A stretch of DNA of 64,000 nt from Eopsaltria australis (Eukaryota; Chordata; Aves; Passeriformes; Petroicidae): NCBI GenBank assembly GCA_034509425.1, contig JAVTVJ010000372.1, forward strand, positions 868,001 to 932,000, given 5' to 3'. Shown here piece after piece: positions 32,973 through 44,100 of this stretch; the first letter of the stretch is position 1; each line of letters begins with the position of its first letter. The position numbers and the translations under genes are program-made. The notes beneath the pieces were generated by a model. That model made no database searches, was not told where the DNA came from, and saw only the letters and a program-made list of their open reading frames with translations.

Positions 32973-33030
32973 CTGGCCAATCCAACAAGAAGCAATCCAA
33001 CCATTTTCTGGCCAATCCAATAAGAAGCAC
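32973..33030. repeat. Short tandem repeat with paired CCAAT boxes
   Basis: Two copies of CTGGCCAATCCAA(C/T)AAGAAGCA spaced 35 bp apart (starts 32973 and 33008). Each holds a CCAAT core (32977-32981 and 33012-33016). The pair sits about 2.1 kb upstream of the SDC1 start codon, outside the CpG island. Confidence 0.6.
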
Positions 33031-34470
33031 CACAGCCCTACGCTGACATGAAACCCATGCACCACTCAACCCCAGCAGAGCCTTGCCACTGCTCCCAGGA
33101 GTTTTGTGGAGTGTTGTGTTCCTTCCCTCCTCCGTGCTGCCAGGGTCCACCAGATGTAGCCTTGGCCAAACTGACCCCTGCTCCACCAAAATCTGCTGAG
33201 AAGGCTGACCATGCCCGGTATGCATTTCCTGATTCCCAGTGATGACCATGCAGCTGGATGTCACCACCTACCCACCAAGTCTGGGTGATATTTTGAGCCT
33301 CATGCTCGTGCCCCAGCACCAAGCACCTCTGACTCAAGCCCCATCCCAAAAGTCTCATGTCCAGTGTTCTGGCTGCACCAGGTTCCAGACATGGCAGGAA
33401 GAAGAACATGGTGGCCAGGGCTCATGTGAGGGAAAGGCGGGGTGGTAGGAGCTGCATGAGTAATTTAAGAGAGAGGGAAAGAAAGCAAGCTAATTAAAGA
33501 CATGATAAAATCTCAACAGTTTTAGCCACATTGAATATCCAATTAGGTCTATAAAGCCTTTGGGCCACAGCTGTGGGAAGGGATCCTCGGTCTGGCACAG
33601 ATTGACCAACACCCACCGAGAGCCTCCAGAGCAGCCAAGAAATGCCAGTTATGGCTCTTTTTTGGTTACCCCTCCCCCAAGCAGCTCCAGGGCAGCAGGG
33701 CCCAGTGGCTGCAGCCTTAACCACATCCCTCATCCATCCAACTGCCCCATGGCCATGCTGTGCCCATTGGCCGTGTGGCCAGTGTGTGCTGCTACAGCTT
33801 CCAGCAGCTGTAAAAATTCCTAAAAACTGCCCTTTTTTTTTTTTAAATAATATTTGCACACACATTCAGCTGCATTGTTTACAGCAAACATTTCAACATG
33901 TGCTGGCACAAGCACAGAAAATAAAACAAGACAAATGAATGGACTGGAACAGGAACTCCAGCCCTGACCCTGTGGCAGGGTAATATAATTCGTCCCGCGG
34001 TGTGTTTTTGCTGGATGGTTGTTGCCTCATTTTTGCCATCCTCAGTGGGACGTGCGAAGACCAAGCCACAGCAGCACTGAAGTCGCTTTTAACTAAAGAA
34101 AAAAAAGGCGAGTTGCAGGAGGGCACTTCTTTCAAAGCAGCATTTTTTGCCGCAAACCTCTCGCAGCATTTTACTCTGCCAGAAATCCTGTTCCGAGCGG
34201 CAGACAAACGTGTGCACGAAGGCACGGGCAGAGGCTGTGGGGCCGGCCCGGGGACCCGCGGGCGGGAGAGAGGACACCTCACTTCCCTAAACACGTATTT
34301 TGTGGGGGAGAAGCCCCCGCTGGAGGAGACCGGGAGCTGGGAGGATTGCCCCGGGTGCGGGACCACCGGGGAGCGCTCCCGCCCCTCTCTCCGGAGCGGC
34401 GCCGGGGGGAGACGGCCGAGAGCCCCGGGCTTTTCCCACAGAGGAACGGGAAGGGGGGGCTTTTAACAGT

Positions 34471-34522
34471 ATCATCATCATTATTATTATTAGTATTATT
34501 GTTATTTTGAATTATTATTTTT
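34471..34522. repeat. ATC/ATT-type trinucleotide microsatellite
   Basis: Four ATC units run into imperfect ATT repeats (ATT, AGT, GTT interruptions), an AT-rich island inside the CpG island, about 550 bases upstream of the SDC1 start codon. Confidence 0.85.
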
Positions 34523-34799
34523 AGCGAGAGGGAAGGAAGCTCGGCGGGAGCAATGCCTGTGCCAGAGAGGAAATCTGGGAATGCAGTGGAAGGGAAGCGG
34601 CGGCTGCCGGAGGGCCGGCCGGGGAGCGGGGAGAGCGGCCGGGGAGGGGGCACCGGCGCAGGTACCGGCGGCAGGAAGCGGGGGCGGGCGGCGGGGCAGG
34701 GCGTGCCGGCCGGGCCGGGCTGGGGCCGGGGAGCCGGGCTGAGCCGAGCCGAGGGGAGGGGAGCGGAGGCGGGGCCGGCCGGGGGGTGGCCGTAAGGTG

Positions 34800-35066
34800 A
34801 AGGTTGTTGCAGTGGGTTCATTAAAAGACAGAGTTCAACTCCTCGCCATCGCAGAGCGGTGCTGGGAGGCTGGTTCGGCTGCGTGCGAAGGGGGGAAAAG
34901 GAGGGAAATTGAAGAAAAAAAAAAAGAGAAAGAAACCAGAACCAGAAAAGGGAGCAAACCCGCAGCTACTTAAAACAATTCTAAGAGGAGCGGAGCAAGA
35001 GCGGCGGCGGAGACGGCGGGAAGCAGGGACAAGCTGCGCGCTCCCGAGGCCCGGCGAGGAGGAAGG
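34800..35066 (+). other. SDC1: SDC1 5' untranslated region (approximate start)
   Basis: Sequence between the GC-box cluster and the ATG. It includes an A-rich purine block (34909-34960) and then GC-rich sequence. The 5' boundary is inferred, since no transcript evidence is available. The start codon context AAGGATGA has A at -3. Confidence 0.5.
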
Positions 35067-35123
35067 ATGATAAACGTGGTGGCCGTGTGGCTGGTGGCCC
35101 TTTGCTTCCAGGCTGCTGTCCCG
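35067..35123 (+). CDS. SDC1: SDC1 exon 1 coding part (signal peptide)
   Basis: 57 nt, 19 codons: [19 protein letters not shown], ending phase 0 at CCG|GTGAGC. A hydrophobic core [11 protein letters not shown] is followed by small residues, as for a cleavable signal peptide. In human, exon 1 likewise ends at the signal peptide (…ALP) just before Gln. The N-terminus differs from the human sequence, normal for a signal peptide. Length is slightly shorter than human (22). Confidence 0.88.
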
Positions 35124-38100
35124 GTGAGCCGAGCGGAGCGGGGCGGGCGCGGCGCACGTGGGGCGGCGGGGCCCGGGCGCGGTGCGGGGCCGGGGCCGGG
35201 GCTGGCGCGGAGGGCAGGCTGGGCCGGGGCTGCCTGGGCTGGGGGGACTGCCCGGCTCCCCGCTCCGACGGGCTCCGCAGGGGAGCGCAGCGGTGCCCAG
35301 CCCTGCCCGGGGCGGAGGGCTGCGGTGGCCTTTGTGCTGGCGGCGGGCTCCAGCCCGGCTGCCCCGGCAGCCTTAATTCAAACCAGACCCGCCGCGGCGG
35401 CTCCCGACCTGCCGGCGGCTCCGCCCCGGGGCGCCGCGGGGCGGGCGGGCAGCGCTCTCCGCACCCCCCGCCGGCTGCGGGACCCCTCGGTGCGCCCGGG
35501 GAGGGCCGGGGAGGACGGGATGCTCTCGCCGTGCCTCCGGCGTGTCGCGCCCCGGGGACGCTGAGCGGCGGGTCCGGGTGAGCGCTGGCATGTGGCCCTT
35601 TGTGGTTCGGTCGTGGCCGAAGTCACGGGTGACTCCTGCAGCGGGGGCGCTCCTGCCGTGCCCCGGCACAGCCCCGGGGAGCGCGGCTCGGCGGCTCCCC
35701 GCCGCCTTTGTGCCTGAGAGCCCCAGCCCAGTGCAGGACACGCCCGGACTCTGCTTTCTGCCCATGGAAACGAAGGTCCCGGAGCTGTCCGGCTGGGCGC
35801 ACGGCCGCCCCGGTGCCCGTGCTCGGACCTGGCCCCGCTCCCCGGAGCGTGGTGACCCCGCGGCAGCGAGGCCTGTCCCGGTGCCGTGTCCCGGGAGCAG
35901 CTCTCGGGGCAGCCCTGAGCCGTGGGGCGCGCTGGTCCCGCGGCAGCAGCCGCCAGGTGTCATCCGCGGACAGGGCATGGCTCTGCTCCGGCTCCCGCTC
36001 CGCCTGCGAGCGCCTTTCCTCGGAAACCTGGCTCCGCAGCCCCGCCAAGTGCTGTGCTCGCTGCTTCACGTCTGTGCTGGCAGCCTGGGCGCCGTCGAGC
36101 CCCGTGTGCGGTCGGAGGGTGCGGGGCAGGAGGCCTTGGGGCCGCCCCTCGAGGGACACAAAGCCCCAGTCCCATCGCTTTCTTCAGAGGTGAGGGACAC
36201 GCAGCTCTTTGCTTCCCGTGTGCCCCCACCAGACCTGAGTGTGCACTGGTTGTGGAGTCTTCCCCTTTGGACGAGTTAGGAGAAAAAAGCGGAGCATGAG
36301 GTAGTGTGAGCAGGCAGGGCCATCAAAGTAGAACTGGCGTGTTTTTTTCTTTCTGAAATGGAACAATTTATTTAAAACTTGCTTAGCACCAGTCGGATAA
36401 GGAGTGGCAGAACAAAGTGCACAGTGGGATCTGAGCTGCTCAAAATACCTCTGGTTTTGCTGTACCATTCTGTCTGTGAACTCTGCCTGTAGTTCTGGAC
36501 ATGGACCCTCCTAGTCCACATGGCAGTGAGGCGTTATGAGATGGCTAAAAATTGCAAACATGTGAGTGTAGGCAGCATGTTCCATGGGAGGAGGGCTCTG
36601 CTCTCAACTTCTGAGTAAGCTTCTGCTTGATTAAGTGGGAAAACTGCAGTTAATTTGCAGCCTCTGTACTGTATTTGGATCAAATTCCCCCGTGATAAAT
36701 ATTCCTTACTAGAAATGATAAGGACATGAAGTAAATGCTTTTCTGGAGTTCTGCTGTGCCTATGAGACACTTGGCCTGGGTGGCACTGCAGATCGAGGGG
36801 GTTTCTGGGGTGAGCACATGGAGGAGCAGAAGTCCTTGGGGCTCTCCAGGGTGAGTCAGCACTGGGGCTGTTTCCCTTCTGGTGATCACACGGCTTTTTT
36901 CCCCATGTCATAATGTCAGTGACAGGGACTAATCTGCTTTTCTCACCCATCTGGAATAACTATGATTTTGCATCGAGTGGCTGAAAACCTCTTGTGTTGG
37001 ACATAGTAGCAGAGTGACCTTGCACAGTGCTTTGACTCTGCCAGACTGCAGTGCTGTGGGCATTGCTGTGGTGGTGTTGGGTTCTTGGTTCTGGTCATTG
37101 GGATGGATGCCACTGCTGCTGGCGCATGGCTGGGCCCTTGGCTCTTGCTGTGTGACTTGACTCATTTGTACATATTTTCATTGGAATCATAAACAGGAGC
37201 AAGTAAGTGAGCAAACAGCAGTTGTTTTCCTCCTGAGTCCTCTTACCTGCAGGAATGATTGGGGAGGTTCCTGGTCTCCTTCAAGGTGACACTTTATTGC
37301 TTAAAACACCCTTTATGAAAGTAATTGCCCTCTGTTGTTATGATGGGAGCATGGACTTCCTTGAAATAAGAAGGCTGATACAGCTTACCATTTTAACAGT
37401 TTAACCTTGTTATTCTCTCAAATGGAAACTTTTACACAGTATGACACTGCCATGAAGCCAGCTGAGTCAAGATGCACATCCTGCTGCAGGAGGGCAGTGG
37501 GCAATCCAGCCTGGATGGTGGGAGAAGGAGGGTTCTGATTGTTTCCTCTGGGGTAGGTGCATGCTGGTGGTTGACATGAGCTTAGCAGAGCAGGCCAAAC
37601 CTTTTTCCAAGTGTGATGTCATTCCTATCTGAACATAAACTAATTAGAAGAAATTAGGTAGTCCAGCTTGCTTGTTAAACATGCAGGCAGTGGATAAGGA
37701 GGAAACACTTTCTTCTGTAGTATGCACAGAGCAGTGGCACAGTATTCATCCAGCCCTGAAAAAGAGCTTCTCCATCTGAGCACTGGCTTGGCCACCTCCC
37801 GGTGGAATGGTGGCTGCTGTGTCTGCTCAGCTCTGAGTAGAGCAGTGACAAATGAGCTGGTGTTTGTATGGTGCAAGGGGCTCTGGTATGGTTTTGCAGT
37901 CTTTGTTCCAGGTTTTTCTCAGTTTCAAGTGGTGAGAAGAGCTAACGTTTTTAATGGCAGCATTCTGAAATTTCTGGAAACAAACAGTCCTCTCTAACAA
38001 CCTGAGACAAGTTACAGCAAGTGCAAGAAACCTGTAAGCCTTCTAAAATTAAGTTAGTGCACGAACCTGAAATGTAGGCTGCTGTTTTAGCAGCAAAATC

Positions 38101-41100
38101 AGTCCATTTTAAGTATGTGTTTTGCATTACCTGTACTCAGATGTCTCTAGGTGGCCTGTATACCAGCACTTTGTCCTGACCTGTGTCCAAGAACCATACT
38201 AATACCCCTGAAAGGGACATTCCACACTTGTTCCTGGCATCTGAGGAGCTGAGATCTTAGGGCCTCCTTACAGGGAGGAGGGAGCTTCTTGGGAGAGAGA
38301 AGGTAGGGCCTTTTCCTGAGTGGGTCCTGCCAATTATAAAATTGCAGTACTTCAGCATTGCAGCGTTAGTGTTTTCATCCTAATAGCTTTGAGATAATAA
38401 AGAGTAGAAGATGTCTAATACAGCACTCCATGACAGCTGAAGATTGATGGGCTTGCTGTGTTCAAATGGCACAAGTCCCTCAGGACAGGGTTCAGCCAGA
38501 TGCTGAGGTACCTAAATGTAGGTGTCTGTGTGTGCTGGGTGCTTAAGCCCTCATTAGAGCCAAGGCAGTGTAATCAGTGGAGCCAAAGAGAGCGATTATC
38601 TGACCAGCCCCTGCACGTCTACACCAAGGTGAGTTGCTTTGTCAGGGCTTTGTTGGCTGGATCTCAGGTTGCCTATAAGAGGAGCACAGACACCTTTACT
38701 TTGGTGCCTTTATCTAAGAGTGATTTAGCTCAAAGTGATGGACCTTTTATCTGTGGACGTTTATGGTAACTCCATAAACAAACAGACTGGGCAGGTGTTG
38801 TTCCTGCCAAGAGAACTAGCAAAGCAGTGGGGAACATCAGCTGCTGGCTAGAACAGCAGCTCTCTCCTGTTCTAGTGCAACTGTAGTCTTGCTCTGCTAA
38901 AGGTTGTAGAAGAAATCTGGGATTATAGCTGGGTCCTGTCTCAGCATTCTGAAATGAGCAGAATATATTATGACATGAAACATAAGTGGATGTATTTGGG
39001 GGGGGATGGTTGTGAGCTGTTGAGTCGGCATCAGGGCATTGTAATATTTAAATACACTGTTTATTTGTGGATTGGACATGAGGAGCTTTTGTTTGATAAT
39101 GGCAGTGAATTTACAGTGGGGAAGTTGTTTTGACCAGTAGTGCAAGGACTTCTGATGTTTCTTACAGGCTCACTTCTGAGCTGAGAAGGTACTCTTAAAT
39201 GCAGAAGGCATGTGGTGCCTCCTTTGCAGTGCTGAGTGTCAGCTTTGTTACCAGGTCTCGGCGTTAGGGCTGACGAGTGTACTGCACTTGAACTGCTGCT
39301 GTGCTGGCTGCTGGTGCACCGCAGCAGCGAGCCTTATCTGGGCTGGCGAGAAACCCAGGAGAGTGCACTTTCTACTGTGGGGATGCTAATGGAGAGCTCA
39401 CTGCTCTGTGAAGCCTCACCTCAAGGTGAGATAACATTTGGACCTCCTACAAGCAACTCTTGTGGGGCAACATCTGCTAATGTGGTGGTTTCCCAAGCTC
39501 TCTGTTTCTCAAGCAGTGCTTGGCTGCAGTCGGCGTTCTGGGTCTTGTGGAAGCGGCACGGGTCCAATGGAGTCTGTTAGCTTGGGCTCCTTGCCACGCT
39601 CGACTGTAGTGTTTGTATCTTGCTGCTGAGACCAGTCTCACCAGTGAGGCTTGCTTTGCTGGATGGGAACCAGTGTGTTAGTGGGATTTAGATGGAGTTG
39701 GCAATAGAACTTCCCGTTGAGTCACTGGGGCTGCAGTAACAACTGAGTCATGGAGGTGTTGTAAGTCATGGCTTTCCCTGTTAGGTTTCTAGTTAGAAAC
39801 TTGTTGGGTATTATCAGTTGAAGAACTCTTGCTGTTTCACCTCTCTGTCTTGCTGCTCTGCTCTCTGGCAGAACTATCTTCTCCATAGCCCATGTTTTTG
39901 CAACACGGTTCTCTTTAATGTCCATTCATTTTGTGTCTTAGTGTTCAGGCTTTCCTGGTAACTGTAAGGTCTTCTGGATTGCTCTTGCAGAATGGTTCCT
40001 GACTAAATCAAGGGTGCTGATATAACAGATAGGAAACTGTCTGCCAACCAGCTTAAAATACATACAGGTATCCTGCCTTGCATGGGGGCTCTGTGTTGTC
40101 ATACTCCATGGTGTCACTTCTCTGCACTGCCTTTGCAGTAATGTCAGTGTCTTGGTCGCCAGTCATAGAAGCAAAGGCTGGCAGTCTTGATTTTTGGCTG
40201 TGGGCAGTCCCAGGCACACACTCCTGTCGGCCAACCTTCTGCAAAGTCCAGCCTTTGACAAAGGTCACACAACAGCTCCTCGGAGTGCGCTGGCTCCATC
40301 ACCTGAGCACACACAAACCATAGCTGGAGACTGGGGCTCGCTCTTTGTCTGCCTCTGCCACGTGATGAGGAGCTTATTGCCTCTTCAAAATGTAAGGAAA
40401 CTTGAACTCCATTCCACTTGGAAGGGGAGCGTGCTGAATGCTTTCTGGGCAGCACTGCAGGCCATGATTGTCCTGTGCTGTACACAGGAAAGCTCTTGCT
40501 AATTAGTTTCTAATGCTGGTGGCTGTACACATCCTAGTCAGAGCCAGGCAGCAGCTCCAGTCCAATCCCTTGCATATAGGGATTACTGGAGGAGCAGACT
40601 GTAGATTGAAGCCAGAGGTGGGCAGGGGTGAGTGGAGCCAGTCTGCTTTCTAGAGAGCAAGAGGTGATTAATGTAACGAGTTCCAGATGAGAGCTCTTGT
40701 TGTAGCACTGGTGCTGCTGTGGCCGTGCTGGTAGGAAGCCTTTGTATATTCTCTGGGGATCAGAGCTGGCAGCTCCAGTGCTGTAGGAAGAGACTACCTG
40801 GCTCTTTCCTGTCCCAGAACAGGATTCCATGCTGCCTTTTTCTATGCTTTGAGATCAGAGAAATACAAATATAGGTATGTCTGTATTTATAGAGAGAGAC
40901 ATCATACCTGTCGTGTGCTACTTGTTATCCAGCTGACAGCGGAGTTTGGGGGCTGTGTGCCCTGGCCCTAGGATGATGATCTGGGAGATTTGATACCAAT
41001 GCTCTCTGCATAGCCACAGGAGCTCAGAGCAGCCTATTGATTTACCAGAACATCAGTCTCTGGTGAAAGCATCTGCAGAGGAGAGACCTTGTTATCCCAT

Positions 41101-44100
41101 TGACCAGCTAATAGGGATCTTCTTTAGGGACAGAGCCCAGGCTTTTTTCAGTCAAGAAGCTGATGGGTAAAAGCCCAAACTAGAGGAGCCACAAAGCTTG
41201 CTTGAATTTGTATCTAACACAGATGCTAATGTATGTGATATTCTTCACTCACTTGCTGTAGTCCATTGCTTATGAAACTGTGATAGAGACTCTCACACCA
41301 GCAGATTTGATGGTCAAATGAGATTTGCCCACCTCACTGGCTCTAGCAGCGTGTAAGTGGCACCTACACACAGTGGAAAAGTGGTGGTGAGGCTTGCATC
41401 GAAACTTGCCTAACAGCCTGCAGCTAGACAGCTTTGACTTCTGAATCTCCTTCTGTCCTAACGGAGGAATCATCTAGATTGTGACTACTTTCCCATCAGT
41501 GAACAAAGCACGAAACAAAAGAGGCTGACTCTGGCATGTCTGGGCAGTGGCAAGGAGTGCTGTGCTATCGTGTGCTCGCATCAACTGACTCATGGCCTGC
41601 AGAAGAAAGCTGCTGGCTTAATCCTGCAGCAGCACCGGCTCCCTCTGAAGTGTGTTTAACCTGCTAAAAGCTCCCCAGTCTGCATCTATGGTTGCACTGA
41701 GCTGTGAAACACTGGTGAGCTTCTTTCTACACAAGCTGGAAGATGTGATTATGAATAATTAGAAGTTATTACTCTGGTAGCTCAAAAGTGCTAAATGCTC
41801 AGTGTGCCCTTCCCGCACCCAGCATGCAGCCAGAAGGGGTTAAAAAGATTCACCAAACCTTCCTACACTGGTGCTTGTAAGTCAGTGTGGTGGGTTGAGC
41901 CTGGCAGGGCACCAGGTGCTTACCAGAGTTGCTCTGTCACTGCCCTTCTCAGCTGGGCAGGGAGAGAAAATATAAGAATTATCTCATGGGTCGAGATAAG
42001 GGCAGGGAGAGATCCCTCACCAGTGACCATCACAGGCAAAATGGACTTGGCTTGGGAAAATGAATTTAATTTATTACCAGTCAACTCAGAGTAGGATAAT
42101 GAGAAGTAAACCCAAATCTTAAAAACCCCTTGTCCCCCTTGTCCCCTCCTTTTTTGGTTTAACTTTAATCCAAATTCTCCAGCTTTTCTCCCCCAGAGTT
42201 TTAAGGGGATGGGGAATGGGGGCTGTGGTTGGTTCATCACACATCTCTGCTGCTCCTTCTCCTCAGCGGGAGGATTCCTCACATCTTCCCCTTCTCCAGT
42301 GTGGGGTTCCTTTCACAAGAGAGAGTCTCCACAAGCTTCAATGTGAGTCCTTCCCAAGGGCTGCAGGTCTAAATGAACTGCTCCAGTCTGGATCCCTCCT
42401 ATGGGCTGCAGTCCTTCAGGAAGAGGCTGCTCCAGCTTGGGTCCCCCACAGGGTCACAGGTCCTGGCAGCAAACTTGGTCTGGTGTGGGCTTCTCTCTCT
42501 GTTTGGTCCTGCCATGAGCTTCTTCCAGCATGGGCTTCCCATGGGGTCACAGCCTCCTTTGGGCATCCCCCTGCTGTGTCCTGGGATCCTCCACAGGCTG
42601 CAGGTGGATCTCTGCTCCCCCATGGAGCTCCATGTGCTGCAGGGGCACAGCTGCCTCACCAGGGGCTGCAGGGGAATCTCAGCTCTGGGGCCTGGACCAC
42701 CTCCTGCCCCTCCTTCAGCACTGACCTTGGGGTCTGCAGGGTTGCTGCTCTCACGTATTCTCACTCCTCTCTTCTATGGCTGCAGTTACTCCTGTGCAAT
42801 AACTTCTTTCCCCTTCTTAGCTGTGTTATCCCAGAGGCACTGGTGCTGTCACTGATGGGCTCAGCCTTGGCCAGGGGTGGCTGTGTCCTGGCTGGCTGGC
42901 ACTGGCTCTGTTGGGCATGGGGGCAGTTCTGTCTTGTTAGAGAAGCCACCCCTGTAAGTCCCCATGCTACCAAAATCTTACCACCCAAACCCAGTACAGC
43001 AAAGCACATTAGATGCAAGGTGTCCTGTGGCCAGCTTAAATGCTACAGTCACAATTGTGTAGGAAATCAAATTTTCTGGTCTATTTTGTGTTGCACACCC
43101 CTCACCAGACTGCCTGCTGAGAACCTCCCTGTGCTTATTTGGGGGTATACTGGTTGGCAAGGCTCAAAACTATGCCATAAATCATTCTAGTAATATGATG
43201 GTATTGGTTGTGTTCTGGTGCCTGGGGAATGTTCTCTGATATTATTTAATTTACTAGTATGATGTAGCCAGTGGGTCTCTGGCTGCAGGCCCAGAATATT
43301 ATGAAGTTGAGAAAACTGCAGTATCCAGTAAAAGAAAGTGAAAGTTCACAAATAGGGGATCACAACTCTTCTGTTGCAAACTGAACCTGTTTTGGACACT
43401 TCAGAGAGATGAGCAAGTACAGTTGTGTGAGAAATCCTGTGCAATCCATCAGCTGAGGGTTGTGGGGTGAATGCTACACACCAGGGACAGCATTCAGTGT
43501 TGTTGTGATGGTGCTGGTACATGCCAGTGGTTCAGCCTGTGCTTTTAGACTTGGCCCAGGAAGTGATCCTTTAGCATTTCATGCTCTGCTTTATTTAGAG
43601 GGAGAGTGTGCTGGCTAGAGTTGGTAGTCAGTGAGTAGATCCAGAAATTTATTCATATATATGAAATATCTTCAACTTAGTGATGTTTGAACAGTGTTTT
43701 ACAAGTGATCTGTTGTTATGTCACACCTTGGCTGTCCTGATGGTACTTCTTGGCAGAAACTGGTCTGAACTAGGGGACATGCTGTGCTAGGAGTAACTTG
43801 GTAGTAAACCCTTCACCTTGACTTGCAATTTTAGCACTGTTTTATTGACTTGTCATGGTGCCTGTCAGTCTCTCAGCGGTGGCATTAGACGTGTCTCTTG
43901 TCTTGATACTACACAGTATAGATGTGTAAAATACAGGGATGTCCAAATCACAACTTAAATTCTTACAGCTGCCTGTATGAGGCAGGAGAGCATCCAATGT
44001 GCACAAACTGTGTAGCATCTCCCACTAAACTCAAACCTCCCTGCTTGATTTGGTGGCTGTTCTGAAAGAAGGCCATGGGGAAGACAGGTGAACAAGCTGT

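Larger units (their letters stand above)
22431..34150. other. Intergenic region between PUM2 and SDC1
   Basis: About 11.7 kb without any gene I can support. Base composition changes from AT-rich to moderately GC-rich after about 24 kb. The longer open frames (for example 25,373-25,933 and 32,302-32,844 minus) have no recognisable domains and no splice context. I see only degenerate tRNA-like relics at 25.1 and 31.87 kb, a possible CR1 remnant near 26.76 kb, a purine-rich tract near 27.52-27.56 kb and a CCAAT-bearing tandem repeat at 32.97-33.03 kb. Enhancers for either neighbour may lie here but cannot be called from sequence. Confidence 0.75.
34150..36150. promoter_or_regulatory. SDC1: CpG island with SDC1 promoter
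   Basis: Dense CpG dinucleotides and very high G+C in contrast to flanks, spanning the SDC1 first exon and extending about 1 kb into intron 1. GC boxes (Sp1-type) are visible, for example GGGGCGGGC at 34681-34689 and GGCGGGGCC at 34768-34776. I see no convincing TATA box at a fixed distance. This fits a CpG-island promoter with start sites probably near 34.75-34.85 kb (inferred). Confidence 0.8.

Noticed and set aside
35542..36279. 245-codon open frame, and overlapping frames on both strands
   Set aside because: They are in the CpG island within SDC1 intron 1. High G+C removes stop codons in all frames; there is no domain similarity.
42216..43190. Longest open frame in the window (324 codons, + strand)
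   Set aside because: It lies mostly inside the LTR-like element, is built from the internal GGGCTGCAG-type repeats and has no recognisable protein domain.
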